The translations under genes were made by a program, and so were the position numbers. The notes under the pieces were generated by a model. The model made no database searches. It saw nothing but the letters and a program-made list of their open reading frames with translations, and was not told where the DNA came from. Of a stretch of 64,000 nt of DNA, positions 44,603 through 52,777 are shown one piece after another. Each line of letters opens with the position of its first letter. Position 1 is the first letter of the stretch. Origin of the DNA: CAVPFA01 sp963703655 (lineage in GTDB: Bacteria > Actinomycetota > Acidimicrobiia > Acidimicrobiales > Bog-793); NCBI GenBank assembly GCA_963703655.1, contig CAVPFA010000002.1:1-64000 (forward strand), read 5' to 3'.

Positions 44603-45349
44603 CTACGGACTGGAGGGTCCGTGATCTTCGATCTTGTACTTCACGAAGACCATGATCCCGGGACCCTCGGTGGTCTCGACCGAGGTCATGGTGATATCCG
44701 ACGCATCCAAGTCGCCCACGTCAAACCCCTCCAGTCCCGCCAGCGCCGCCAGTTCGGCGAAGGCGTTCGCGAAGTCGTCCGGTCGCCTTCCCGCGCGCAC
44801 GACCTGGAATATCCGTACCTTGCCGACGGGGTGCATCGGGGGATCTCGGCCCGCCGCCTCTGACCAGGGCGGGATGACCGCTGGGCCGGTCACCGACGTG
44901 GTGATCGACGGCCCTGGTTGTCCGATGAGGCCCATGACGGCCTGACGCACCCGCGGCAGGTCGGCTCCCAGGCTGACGAGGACCTGGGCCGCAACGCCCT
45001 CGCCCTCGCGCACGAGGCCGAGCAAGATGTGCTCGGTCCCGATGTAGTTGTGGCCGAGTTGCAGCGCCTCGCGAAGGGACAGCTCGAGGACCTTCTTCGC
45101 CCGCGGCGTGAACGGCGGCGACCCCTTCGGGGCCGACCCCGCGGGCCCGATGGTCTGCTCGACTTTCTCGCGCACGGCCTCGAGAGTGATGTCGAGCGAT
45201 TTGATTGCCGTGGCTGCCACCCCGTCGTCCTCGTGAATAAGACCAAGAAGAATGTGCTCTGTACCGATGAAGCTGTGGCTCAGGAGGCGCGCTTCCTCCT
45301 GAGCCAGGACCAACACCCTTCGCGCCCGATCGGTGAAGCGCTCGAACAT
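44603..45349 (-). CDS. ClpN-only protein (ClpC adaptor-like, no ATPase)
   Basis: A 248-aa protein. Two Clp N-terminal repeats are plain: MFERFTDRARRVLVLAQEEAR with HSFIGTEHILLGLIHEDDGVA, then FTPRAKKVLELSLREALQLG with NYIGTEHILLGLVREGEGVA. These are almost the ClpC N-domain, but the AAA+ modules are absent. A C-terminal ~85-aa domain follows (VGKVRIFQVVRAGRRPDD ... GIMVFVKYKI) that I do not recognise. Actinobacteria encode other ClpN-only proteins that may capture substrates or arginine-phosphorylated proteins for Clp. It is divergent from the amidohydrolase. Confidence 0.85.
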   Translation of the reverse strand: MFERFTDRARRVLVLAQEEARLLSHSFIGTEHILLGLIHEDDGVAATAIKSLDITLEAVREKVEQTIGPAGSAPKGSPPFTPRAKKVLELSLREALQLGHNYIGTEHILLGLVREGEGVAAQVLVSLGADLPRVRQAVMGLIGQPGPSITTSVTGPAVIPPWSEAAGRDPPMHPVGKVRIFQVVRAGRRPDDFANAFAELAALAGLEGFDVGDLDASDITMTSVETTEGPGIMVFVKYKIEDHGPSSP

Positions 45350-45742
45350 GGAGTCATGGTCTCACCTCCCGATGGCTGCGTCTTGGCGCCAGGCCAGGGG
45401 TCACCGACACGACTTGTTCAGCTGGAAACCAGTCTCCTGATCCACCCGAGCCATGGAGAGGCTCGACAGCCGGTTGACGACTACCAGTAGATCGGTTCGC
45501 ATGGTCGCCGGATCGATGGCGTCGGCCACTCGTGCAGCCCCGCCTTTGCGGAGCGTATGGTCAGTCCAGTGAGCCGGTTCTCCCGAAAGCAACGACACCG
45601 GGATGGCCAGCCAGCACACCTGCCGCTGCCGGTCGGCCCGGTCTCCAACGGTGAGTTCATTCCGATGCCGGCCTCGGTCGCAGATCGAGCGATCGATCGG
45701 CTCGTGAAACGGGAAATCGAGGCAACGGCGGGCCGCGTGGGC

Positions 45743-47119
45743 ATGGACCGGCGACGATTCGTTCAGACGGCGGCGTCGGTGGCGGCGTCCCTCGCGGCCT
45801 TCGAGCTCGCGGGTTGCTCGAGGCCGTCCGCCTCTCACCGGCCGGGGACGACCGCGTCCACCGGTCCGGGGGGCACCTACACCGTCCCGCCGAGCTCGGA
45901 CCTGCCGGCTTGTGAGGCGGCCCTCGCCGGCCACGGCGAGTTCATCTTCGATGTCCACACCCACCACGTCATCCCGAATGGCCCGTGGGTGCGCAACGCC
46001 CCAGAAACAGTCGACCTCATACTCGGGATGCTGCCGGCCGCCTGCTCGGACAGCCCTCTGCTCGATTGTGTGGACCGAGCCGCCTATCTGCACGACATGT
46101 TCCTCGCCAGCGACACGACAATGGCGATGCTGACCGACGTTCCGAACTCGGGGCCTTCCAACGCGCCCGTCCCCTTCTCCCAGGCGCTCAACACCCAGCA
46201 AATCACGGCGGATCTGACCCACGGCGGCGCCCCGCGGCTGCTGGTGCAAAACGTGATCGCGCCGAACGTCGGGCCGCTCGGGCGGACTCTCGACGAGATG
46301 ACCGCCGCGTCCGAGACACGCCACGTCTCCGCCTTCAAGGTGTACACGGCGTGGAGCCCGTCGGCGCACGGATTTTCGCTCGAGAATCCAGCCATTGGTC
46401 TTCCGACCGTTCAGCATGCTCACGACCTCGGCGTCAACGTCTTCGTGGCTCACAAGGGGCTTCCCCTCGTGAACTTCGACCCTGCCTTCAATCATCCAGA
46501 TGATGTGGTAGCGGTATCGCGCCAGTTCCCCGACATGAACTTCGTCATCTACCACGCAGCATGGGACCCTTCGCATGTCGAGGGGCCCTACGATCCGACC
46601 TCCGCTTACGGTGTCGACAGCCTCCTGAGCGCTCTCGACCGCCATCATGTCCCGCCGAACGACAACGTCTGGGTGGACGTTGCAGCGATGTGGCGGCAGC
46701 TCCTCGGCGATCCTCGTCAGGCCGCGCACGCCCTCGGTAAGTTGCTGAAGCGCGTGGGCAAGGGCCGAGTGATGTGGGGGACCGACGCCATCTGGTTCGG
46801 CAGCCCGCAGCCGCAGATAATGGCCATGCGAGCGTTCAAGATCACGCCCGAGTTCCAGGACACCTACGGTTATCCCGCACTCACCGGCGATGTGAAGGCG
46901 GCGATCTTCGGGCTGAACGCGGCGAGGCTTTTCGGCGTCGACCCGACTTCCGTGCGATGCGGCCTCATCACCGACCCGCTCGCAGCCAGCAAGGCCGAAG
47001 CTGCCGAGCTCCAGATGGCCGGCGCCATTCCGTCTCCGTGGATGTCGCGTGGGCCCATCAGCCGCCGCCAGGTCCTCGACTGGCTCGCGTGGCCCGGCAC
47101 TCGCTGGACACCAATGTGA
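45743..47119 (+). CDS. Exported amidohydrolase-family lipoprotein
   Basis: A 458-aa protein. MDRRRFVQTAASVAASLAAFELAGC combines a twin-arginine signal with a lipobox (LAGC), so it is probably Tat-exported and lipid-anchored. The amidohydrolase_2-type barrel follows: FDVHTHHVIP for the first metal histidines, FKVYTAW, VFVAHKGLP, FVIYHAAWDP and the catalytic aspartate in VMWGTDAIWFG. Such enzymes decarboxylate or hydrolyse ring acids and lactones; substrate unknown. The frame is open to ATG 45557, but that would bury the signal ~60 residues in, so ATG 45743 is preferred; an intermediate ATG 45665 is possible. The antisense frame 45401-47218 is a shadow. Confidence 0.8.
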   Translation: MDRRRFVQTAASVAASLAAFELAGCSRPSASHRPGTTASTGPGGTYTVPPSSDLPACEAALAGHGEFIFDVHTHHVIPNGPWVRNAPETVDLILGMLPAACSDSPLLDCVDRAAYLHDMFLASDTTMAMLTDVPNSGPSNAPVPFSQALNTQQITADLTHGGAPRLLVQNVIAPNVGPLGRTLDEMTAASETRHVSAFKVYTAWSPSAHGFSLENPAIGLPTVQHAHDLGVNVFVAHKGLPLVNFDPAFNHPDDVVAVSRQFPDMNFVIYHAAWDPSHVEGPYDPTSAYGVDSLLSALDRHHVPPNDNVWVDVAAMWRQLLGDPRQAAHALGKLLKRVGKGRVMWGTDAIWFGSPQPQIMAMRAFKITPEFQDTYGYPALTGDVKAAIFGLNAARLFGVDPTSVRCGLITDPLAASKAEAAELQMAGAIPSPWMSRGPISRRQVLDWLAWPGTRWTPM

Positions 47120-47156
47120 ACTGACGTCGCCGCATTTCCTTGCAAAGCTGGCTCGC

Positions 47157-47534
47157 GTGGAAGCACAACGGGAGCCGGTCGAGGGTATCAGCGCAGTGAC
47201 ACTGCTGACCGGGGACATGGCCAGGTCCGTGGCCTTCTATAAAGCTCTCGGCTTGCCTCTTCTCTACGGAGGACCGGCGGCTCCCTTCACGAGCTTCCGC
47301 GCCGGAGCCGGCCACCTCAACCTTCAGCTCGACGAAGCGGGCTCTCCTCCCAGGGTCCTCTGGGGTCGAGTGGTGTTGCGGGTCGACGACGTGGACGCGA
47401 TGTACAGACGCGCACTCGAGGCCGGTTTCGATTCCTCGACGTCACCTGCGGACGCACCCTGGGGCGAGCGGTACTTCCACATTCGCGACCCCGATGGCCA
47501 TGAGCTGAGCTTCGCCCGCCCCCTGGCGAGTTGA
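47157..47534 (+). CDS. VOC/glyoxalase-fold protein
   Basis: A 125-aa single-domain vicinal-oxygen-chelate protein. The pattern SAVTLLTGDMARSVAFYKAL, FTSFRAGAGHLNLQL, VVLRVDDVDAMYRRALEAG and YFHIRDPDGHELSFA is that of two beta-alpha-beta-beta-beta modules with metal ligands His and Glu (HLNL, GHELSF). Function may be glyoxalase, dioxygenase or resistance-type. GTG 47157 is the chosen start; TTG and ATG codons upstream are possible but lie in the preceding gene's tail. Confidence 0.78.
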   Translation: MEAQREPVEGISAVTLLTGDMARSVAFYKALGLPLLYGGPAAPFTSFRAGAGHLNLQLDEAGSPPRVLWGRVVLRVDDVDAMYRRALEAGFDSSTSPADAPWGERYFHIRDPDGHELSFARPLAS

Positions 47535-47631
47535 CGACTCGTCTGGGTCTGAGCGGACCGTGCCAGACGGCTCGCACGTCTCGAAAGTCGAGGTCTGCTA
47601 CGACTACAGTCGACGCCGAGGAGCAGACGCC

Positions 47632-48132
47632 ATGACCCGACACGGTGCCGCCATAGACCGCAGCGAGGAGTGGGCCGCCCTGCGTGCTCAGCACCTCAAG
47701 GCGTCGAGCGAACGGGATCCGTCGTCGGCACGCGGTCTTCATCATCTTGCTCTGCTTTCGAGCGACGTCGAGGCGACGATCGTCTTCTACCAGGGAGTGC
47801 TCGAGTTCCCGCTCACGGAGTTGTTCGAGAACCGGGACTACCAGGGCTCGACCCACTTCTTCTTCGACATCGGTCACGGGAACCTGCTCGCCTTCTTCGA
47901 TTTCCCGGGCCTCGATCTCGGTGAGTACGCCGAGGTGCTCGGTGGTCTGCACCACATCGCCATCTCGGTGGCTCCTGACCGGTGGGAGCACCTCCGCGCG
48001 AAGCTCGAAGCGGCCGGCGTGCCGACCCTGCCCATGAGCGGGTCGTCGCTTTATTTCAGCGGGCCTGACGGCGAGCGGCTCGAGCTGATCAAGGATCAAC
48101 TGGGCGAGATGTACGGAACAATCGTTTCGTAA
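47632..48132 (+). CDS. VOC/glyoxalase-fold protein
   Basis: A 166-aa protein. A short helical N-terminus (DRSEEWAALRAQHLKASSER) precedes the VOC domain: RGLHHLALLSSDVEATIVFYQGVLEFPLTEL, HFFFDIGHGNLLAFFDFPG, GGLHHIAISVAP and YFSGPDGERLELI. Histidine/glutamate metal ligands are visible. ATG 47632 follows CGAGGAGCAG. It sits 97 bp downstream of another VOC gene on the same strand, but the two differ in sequence and are not a recent duplication. Confidence 0.82.
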   Translation: MTRHGAAIDRSEEWAALRAQHLKASSERDPSSARGLHHLALLSSDVEATIVFYQGVLEFPLTELFENRDYQGSTHFFFDIGHGNLLAFFDFPGLDLGEYAEVLGGLHHIAISVAPDRWEHLRAKLEAAGVPTLPMSGSSLYFSGPDGERLELIKDQLGEMYGTIVS

Positions 48133-48195
48133 TCCGATGTCATTCCGCATCGGTCAAATGCGACCGGCCCGACGTGAAGTGGTAGACGGCTAGCC

Positions 48196-48624
48196 GTGGG
48201 TGAAACACTCGGCACGTCCGGTTCGCCGAGGAGCTTGCCGTTGATACTCGCGCGCGAGCTCGCGTCGAATCTCGCGACTCCGATGTTCTTGCTCGATGCC
48301 GGGGGAATGTTGGTCTTCTACAACGATGCAGCGGCGATGGTTCTCGGGAAGCCCTTCGCGGAGCTCGGGGAGATCCCCTCAGGCGAGTTCGGCGAAGCCC
48401 TTCAGCTCGCGACTCCCGACGGCAGACCGGTTCGCCGTCGTGACTCGCCCGCCGGCATTGCCTTCTTCGAGCGTCGGCCGGCGCATGAGACGCTCATGGC
48501 GACGGCGTACGATGGCGTAAGGCGCCAGTACGAGGCAACCGCATACCCGCTGCTCGGCGGCGCTGGCGAGATGTACGGCGTCGTCGCGGTGTTCTGGGAG
48601 GGTGCGGCCGGGGACAGGGGCTGA
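48196..48624 (+). CDS. PAS-domain protein
   Basis: A 142-aa protein consisting essentially of one PAS domain: LILARELASNLATPMFLLDAGGMLVFYNDAAAMVLGKPFAELGEI, then RRQYEATAYPLLGGAGEMYGVVAVF. No histidine kinase or GGDEF part follows. It may sense a ligand or redox state and act through its neighbour, a metallo-beta-lactamase-fold hydrolase whose ATG overlaps its stop by one base (TGATG). GTG 48196 is the start. Confidence 0.8.
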   Translation: MGETLGTSGSPRSLPLILARELASNLATPMFLLDAGGMLVFYNDAAAMVLGKPFAELGEIPSGEFGEALQLATPDGRPVRRRDSPAGIAFFERRPAHETLMATAYDGVRRQYEATAYPLLGGAGEMYGVVAVFWEGAAGDRG

Positions 48625-49490
48625 TGCGCGCCCGGGTCTGGGGATGCCGGGGATCTGTCGCAACACCGGGAGCCGACACCGTCAAGTACGGCGGGAACAC
48701 ATCGTGTGTCGAGGTGCGTCTTTCGAGCGGGCACACGCTCGTCCTCGACGCCGGTACAGGCATGCGACCTTTGGGCGTGTCGATGCAGGACGACCCGCCC
48801 GAAGAGCTGCATGTTCTGCTCACACATCTTCATCTCGACCACCTGCAGGGCCTCGGGTTCTTCCGTCCCTTGTTCTCACCCGGGCTCGACATCCACATCT
48901 GGGGTCCGACGTCGCCGGTCCAGCACCTGTCCGAGCGCGTGGCGATGTATCTCTCGCCTCCCCTTTTTCCCGTCCGACTCGAAGATGTGCCGGCAAACCT
49001 CACCTTCCACGACGCGCCCGAGGAGCCGGTGATGATCGGTTCGGCAACGATTCGAGCCGCAAAGGTCACCCACCAGGGCCCGACGGTCGGCTATCGCATC
49101 GAGGAGCACGGGCGCGTGCTCGTCTACCTCCCCGACCACGAACCGTCGCTCGGGATCGACCTGTTCAACGAGCCCCCGGCGTGGGTGAGCGGGCACGACA
49201 TCGCTCATGGGGCTGATGTGCTGATGCACGACGCTCAATACCGCGATCACGAGTACGACGCCCACGTCGGTTGGGGACACTCGAGCATCGCCGCGACCAT
49301 GGAGTTCGCGCACAAGGCGGACGTCGACAATGTCATCCTGTTCCACCACGATCCGTACCACACCGACACAGAGCTGGAAGACCTGCTGTCTGAGGCGAGA
49401 GCCAAATGGCCGGGAATGGAGGACCGCGTGTCGCTCGCCTTCGAAGGAATGACGATCGCGCTCGACGAAGGCGCTACCGGTGCCGCGTGA
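48624..49490 (+). CDS. Metallo-beta-lactamase-fold hydrolase
   Basis: A 288-aa MBL-fold protein of the group that starts MRARVWGCRGSVATPG and TVKYGGNTSCVEV, with HVLLTHLHLDHLQG as the HxHxDH metal motif, RVLVYLPDHEP and WGHSSIAATMEFA with further histidine ligands. Members are often linked to cyclic-nucleotide or PAS signalling, and here a PAS protein is directly upstream and coupled. It may be a cyclic nucleotide phosphodiesterase; that is inference. Confidence 0.86.
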   Translation: MRARVWGCRGSVATPGADTVKYGGNTSCVEVRLSSGHTLVLDAGTGMRPLGVSMQDDPPEELHVLLTHLHLDHLQGLGFFRPLFSPGLDIHIWGPTSPVQHLSERVAMYLSPPLFPVRLEDVPANLTFHDAPEEPVMIGSATIRAAKVTHQGPTVGYRIEEHGRVLVYLPDHEPSLGIDLFNEPPAWVSGHDIAHGADVLMHDAQYRDHEYDAHVGWGHSSIAATMEFAHKADVDNVILFHHDPYHTDTELEDLLSEARAKWPGMEDRVSLAFEGMTIALDEGATGAA

Positions 49491-49693
49491 ACCTCCCAGC
49501 CCCATATATCGGTTTGGCAGAAGACTTCGTAGCGGTCGGCATGGAAGAACGTGGGAGGCAGGGGCGGGTCACTGTCTTGGCGCAGATCCCGGCGTAGGCT
49601 CGTCGAGGTGAGCCGCTTGACGCCACACGTATACTCTGAGTGGCAAGGTTGCCACCGAGGGCGGCCTTGGTCTGGGGGAGGCGCGGCGACAAC

Positions 49694-52600
49694 TTGAGCA
49701 CGCCCCGGCACGAGATAGATCGTCGCTCCGCGCTCAAGCTGATCGGCGGCGCGGCGGCAGGCATCGCGGTCAGCCCGCGCATGCTGGCAAGCCCGGCTCC
49801 CTCGTCGAAGTATGCACTGGTCTCGACGAGGCCGTACCTGCCCTATGGCCAATCGCTTCCCGAGGCGTTACGCACCGCGCTCACCCCTTCGGTCAAGCCG
49901 AGCCTCGCGTTCCAGGCCATCCGGACGACGGACATGGTCTACCTGGGCTTCGAGTTCTACAACGCCAAGGCAGTCGTCACGGCTGGTCAGACAGAGATCG
50001 TCGCCGAGAACACGAAGCTGCCGATGTACATGGTTGTCGTGTTTCCTTCCCAGCACCTCGGCGAGCAGTGCGTGGCGTACATGGCGGGCATGACCAAGTG
50101 GCCGGCGCCGCCTCTCAACGCCGCTCTCGCCGGGTTCAGCTGGCTCGCCTTCGAGCTTGCGGGGACGGCGAAGGTTCCCTACACGATGGCAGGGCTGCTC
50201 GACTGGTCGAAGGCGAGGCCCGAGCTCGTACCGGTAGCGACGTCGAGCTCCGGTGCGCCGCGGGCGCCCGATCCGCTCCACACCGCGCTCGAGCTCCCCT
50301 GGCAGCTCTGGCTCACCCCGCTCAAGCACGGCACCTGGCACCACTCGGCGACCCCGGTGACCTTCAAGCAGCTCACCGAGCTCTGGCACACCCGGCTCGG
50401 AGCCGGCGGGCTCGAACCCCCGGTCGTCACTCCGCAGCTCAAGGCCTTCTGGGCACCGGGCTACCCCGCCACCCTTGCCGGGCCCCCTCCGGACCCGTGG
50501 CTCATGTCGCTTGACCCTCAGAACCGTCTCGACATCGTGACGCTGACCACCGGCACGTCGGCCGGCGAGGGGCCGGTGGACGTCGACCTGCTCCTTCTCT
50601 CCGCCCTCGGGGCGTCGGTCAATCTCCAGGGCTCGTGGTCGCCGGGCCCCAACTCGCCCGTCAACCTCGCCTCGTGGTGGCACCGAGCCTCGATCGGGCG
50701 GGACAGTTACGTCCGAGTCGTCGACATCGGCTACCTGTTCCCGTGGGGGAACCGGGCCGTGAGGATCACTATCTCGAACCGAGAGATCCAGGTCGACTCG
50801 AAGAACAACGCCGTCGCCTACCTCGTGCAAAAGCAGTACATCGTCGTCACCGAGCCGCAGATCACCTACGCCGGCGACGCCGACGAGCCCAACGGCGGTC
50901 GGGGCAATCCGATCCGGCGCCTTCTCGTGAAGACGGTGACCACGCCACCGATCGACTTCCAGGCTGCGACCGACCCGGCCATCCAGGTCGGCGCGCCTGG
51001 CAAGTACTCGACCGACGATGTCCTCTGGGTGAGAAGCGGTGGCACCGACGTCCCGTTCTCGTTCGTCGGCACGGACCTGGAAGGAAGAAAGGTCGACTTC
51101 ACGACCGGAGTCATCTGGATGTCGTCCACGTTCGCGCAATCGACGCTGAACCTTCCCGGCGTCGTTGCCGGATACGGCTCCGTCGCCGCGAGCCGCAGAT
51201 CCCCGTCGTTCGGCGGGTCGCTCTTCGCGTTCGCAGAGACAGCGGGCGGAAAGCCAGGATCGACGGCGCAGCACGTCAACACCTACGGTCTCACCGCCGT
51301 CGTCGCCGACAACGGCAGGGCCAACATCTATCCCGCCCTCGACTCGGCGGCGGTCAAACTACCCGGGGCGGAGCAGATCGTGGGCGCCGGCGCGAAACCG
51401 CTCGCGAGCCCGAGCGTGTCGATCTCCTCGAATTACCTGGACAACGGCTTCCAGGCCGGTGTTACTGAGGTGTACCTCGCCGTGAAACAGAACGCACCCG
51501 GGCTCTCGTTCCCCGCCAACCTCGTCGGCGGAATGGCCACGCCCAACTTCGCGGTGAGCGGAATTGCGCGCGATCTCGGCCCGGTCGGCGGTGACCTGAG
51601 CGACTTGATCGGCGGGAAGTTCGACCCGACGAAGTACTTCAACATGGTCTCGGGCGGTGCCGGCAAGCTGCTGGGTGCCATCACGGTGGCCGAGATCGTC
51701 CAGAAGGTCGATCCGAATGAAGCGGCGTCCAACGCGCAAGCCCCGAAGATCTCGGACCGGTTCATCTACCCGAACAACGACCACACGAAGCCCCCTACCG
51801 CTCTTGACGTCACGATCGACTGGACGCCGGTCGTGAGGGCGGACTCGCTCGGTTTCTTCCAACCTCAAAAGGGCGCGGCGCTGACGATCCACGCCGAGAT
51901 CTACACGCCGATCGCGAAGCCGAGCCAGACGACGTACTCGATACACGGCGATCTCACGAAATTCGAGCTCGTGCTCTTCGGCTCGGGCAACCAGTTCATC
52001 GGGATCACGTTCAACTCGTTCACCTTCGATTCGAAGACCGGGGCGAAGACCTCGATCCAGCCGCACATCGACTCGGTTACGTTCCTCGGCCCCCTCACGT
52101 TCATCAACGCTCTCGAGGACCTGCTGAGCTCGCTCGGCGGACCGTCGATCTCGGTGACCGCCGGCGGGATCGATGCGAGCTACTCCCTCGCCCTCCCCGA
52201 CATCGGTATCGGTGTCTTCGCGCTCCAGAACCTTGCTCTCTCCGCCGGCGTCAACATCCCCTTCGACGGAACACCCGTGCGGGTCCGCTTCGGCCTGTCG
52301 TCACGGGACAACCCGTTCATCCTCACGATCGACCTGTTCGGCGGCGGTGGTTTCTTCGGGCTTGCGATCGGGGCCGACGGGGTCGAGATGATCGAGGTCT
52401 CGCTCGAGTTCGGCGCCGATCTTTCGATCGACCTCGGTGTCGCGAGCGGCAGCATCTCGATCATGGCCGGTATCTACTTCTCGCTCCAGACGGTGCCGAC
52501 CAAGCAGATCCAGCTCACCGGTTTCCTTCGGGCCGACGGCAGTTTGTCGGTGCTCGGGATCATCTCGATCTCGATGGAGTTCTATCTCGGGCTCACCTAT

Positions 52601-52777
52601 CTCGACCCCGGGAAGGCCTACGGCACGGCGAGCATCTCGGTCTCGGTGAGCGTGCTGTTCTTGAGCGTCTCGGTGAGCGTCACCATGCAGCAGACGATCG
52701 GTGGGAGCGGCGATCCCGATTTCAAGCAAGCCCTGACGCAGAAGAACTGGGCAACCTACTGTGAGGCCTTCGCATGA
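49694..52777 (+). CDS. Giant Tat-exported protein of unknown family (protein A of pair)
   Basis: A 1,027-aa protein. TTG 49694 (GGGGGAGG lies ~15 nt upstream) gives a twin-arginine-type leader: EIDRRSALKLIGGAAAGIAVS, with cleavage likely near MLASPA. The N-terminal ~450 residues are mixed alpha/beta with YLGFEFYNAKAVV, VYVFPSQHLGE-like and WLAFELAGTAKVPY segments. The C-terminal ~300 residues (FINALEDLLSSLGGPS onward) are strikingly regular beta: ALPDIGIGVFALQNLALSAG, FILTIDLFGGGGFFGLAIGA, VSLEFGADLSIDLGVASGS, TASISVSVSVLFLSVSVSVTM. This alternating pattern resembles a beta-helix or barrel-like sheet. I recognise no named family. It ends overlapping the next gene by ATGA, so the two are translated together. 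Confidence 0.78.
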   Translation: MSTPRHEIDRRSALKLIGGAAAGIAVSPRMLASPAPSSKYALVSTRPYLPYGQSLPEALRTALTPSVKPSLAFQAIRTTDMVYLGFEFYNAKAVVTAGQTEIVAENTKLPMYMVVVFPSQHLGEQCVAYMAGMTKWPAPPLNAALAGFSWLAFELAGTAKVPYTMAGLLDWSKARPELVPVATSSSGAPRAPDPLHTALELPWQLWLTPLKHGTWHHSATPVTFKQLTELWHTRLGAGGLEPPVVTPQLKAFWAPGYPATLAGPPPDPWLMSLDPQNRLDIVTLTTGTSAGEGPVDVDLLLLSALGASVNLQGSWSPGPNSPVNLASWWHRASIGRDSYVRVVDIGYLFPWGNRAVRITISNREIQVDSKNNAVAYLVQKQYIVVTEPQITYAGDADEPNGGRGNPIRRLLVKTVTTPPIDFQAATDPAIQVGAPGKYSTDDVLWVRSGGTDVPFSFVGTDLEGRKVDFTTGVIWMSSTFAQSTLNLPGVVAGYGSVAASRRSPSFGGSLFAFAETAGGKPGSTAQHVNTYGLTAVVADNGRANIYPALDSAAVKLPGAEQIVGAGAKPLASPSVSISSNYLDNGFQAGVTEVYLAVKQNAPGLSFPANLVGGMATPNFAVSGIARDLGPVGGDLSDLIGGKFDPTKYFNMVSGGAGKLLGAITVAEIVQKVDPNEAASNAQAPKISDRFIYPNNDHTKPPTALDVTIDWTPVVRADSLGFFQPQKGAALTIHAEIYTPIAKPSQTTYSIHGDLTKFELVLFGSGNQFIGITFNSFTFDSKTGAKTSIQPHIDSVTFLGPLTFINALEDLLSSLGGPSISVTAGGIDASYSLALPDIGIGVFALQNLALSAGVNIPFDGTPVRVRFGLSSRDNPFILTIDLFGGGGFFGLAIGADGVEMIEVSLEFGADLSIDLGVASGSISIMAGIYFSLQTVPTKQIQLTGFLRADGSLSVLGIISISMEFYLGLTYLDPGKAYGTASISVSVSVLFLSVSVSVTMQQTIGGSGDPDFKQALTQKNWATYCEAFA

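Noticed and set aside
45401..47218. 605-aa open frame antisense to the amidohydrolase
   Set aside because: The plus strand has a Tat/lipoprotein signal and amidohydrolase metal motifs; the minus frame is Arg/Gly/Val-rich with no domain.
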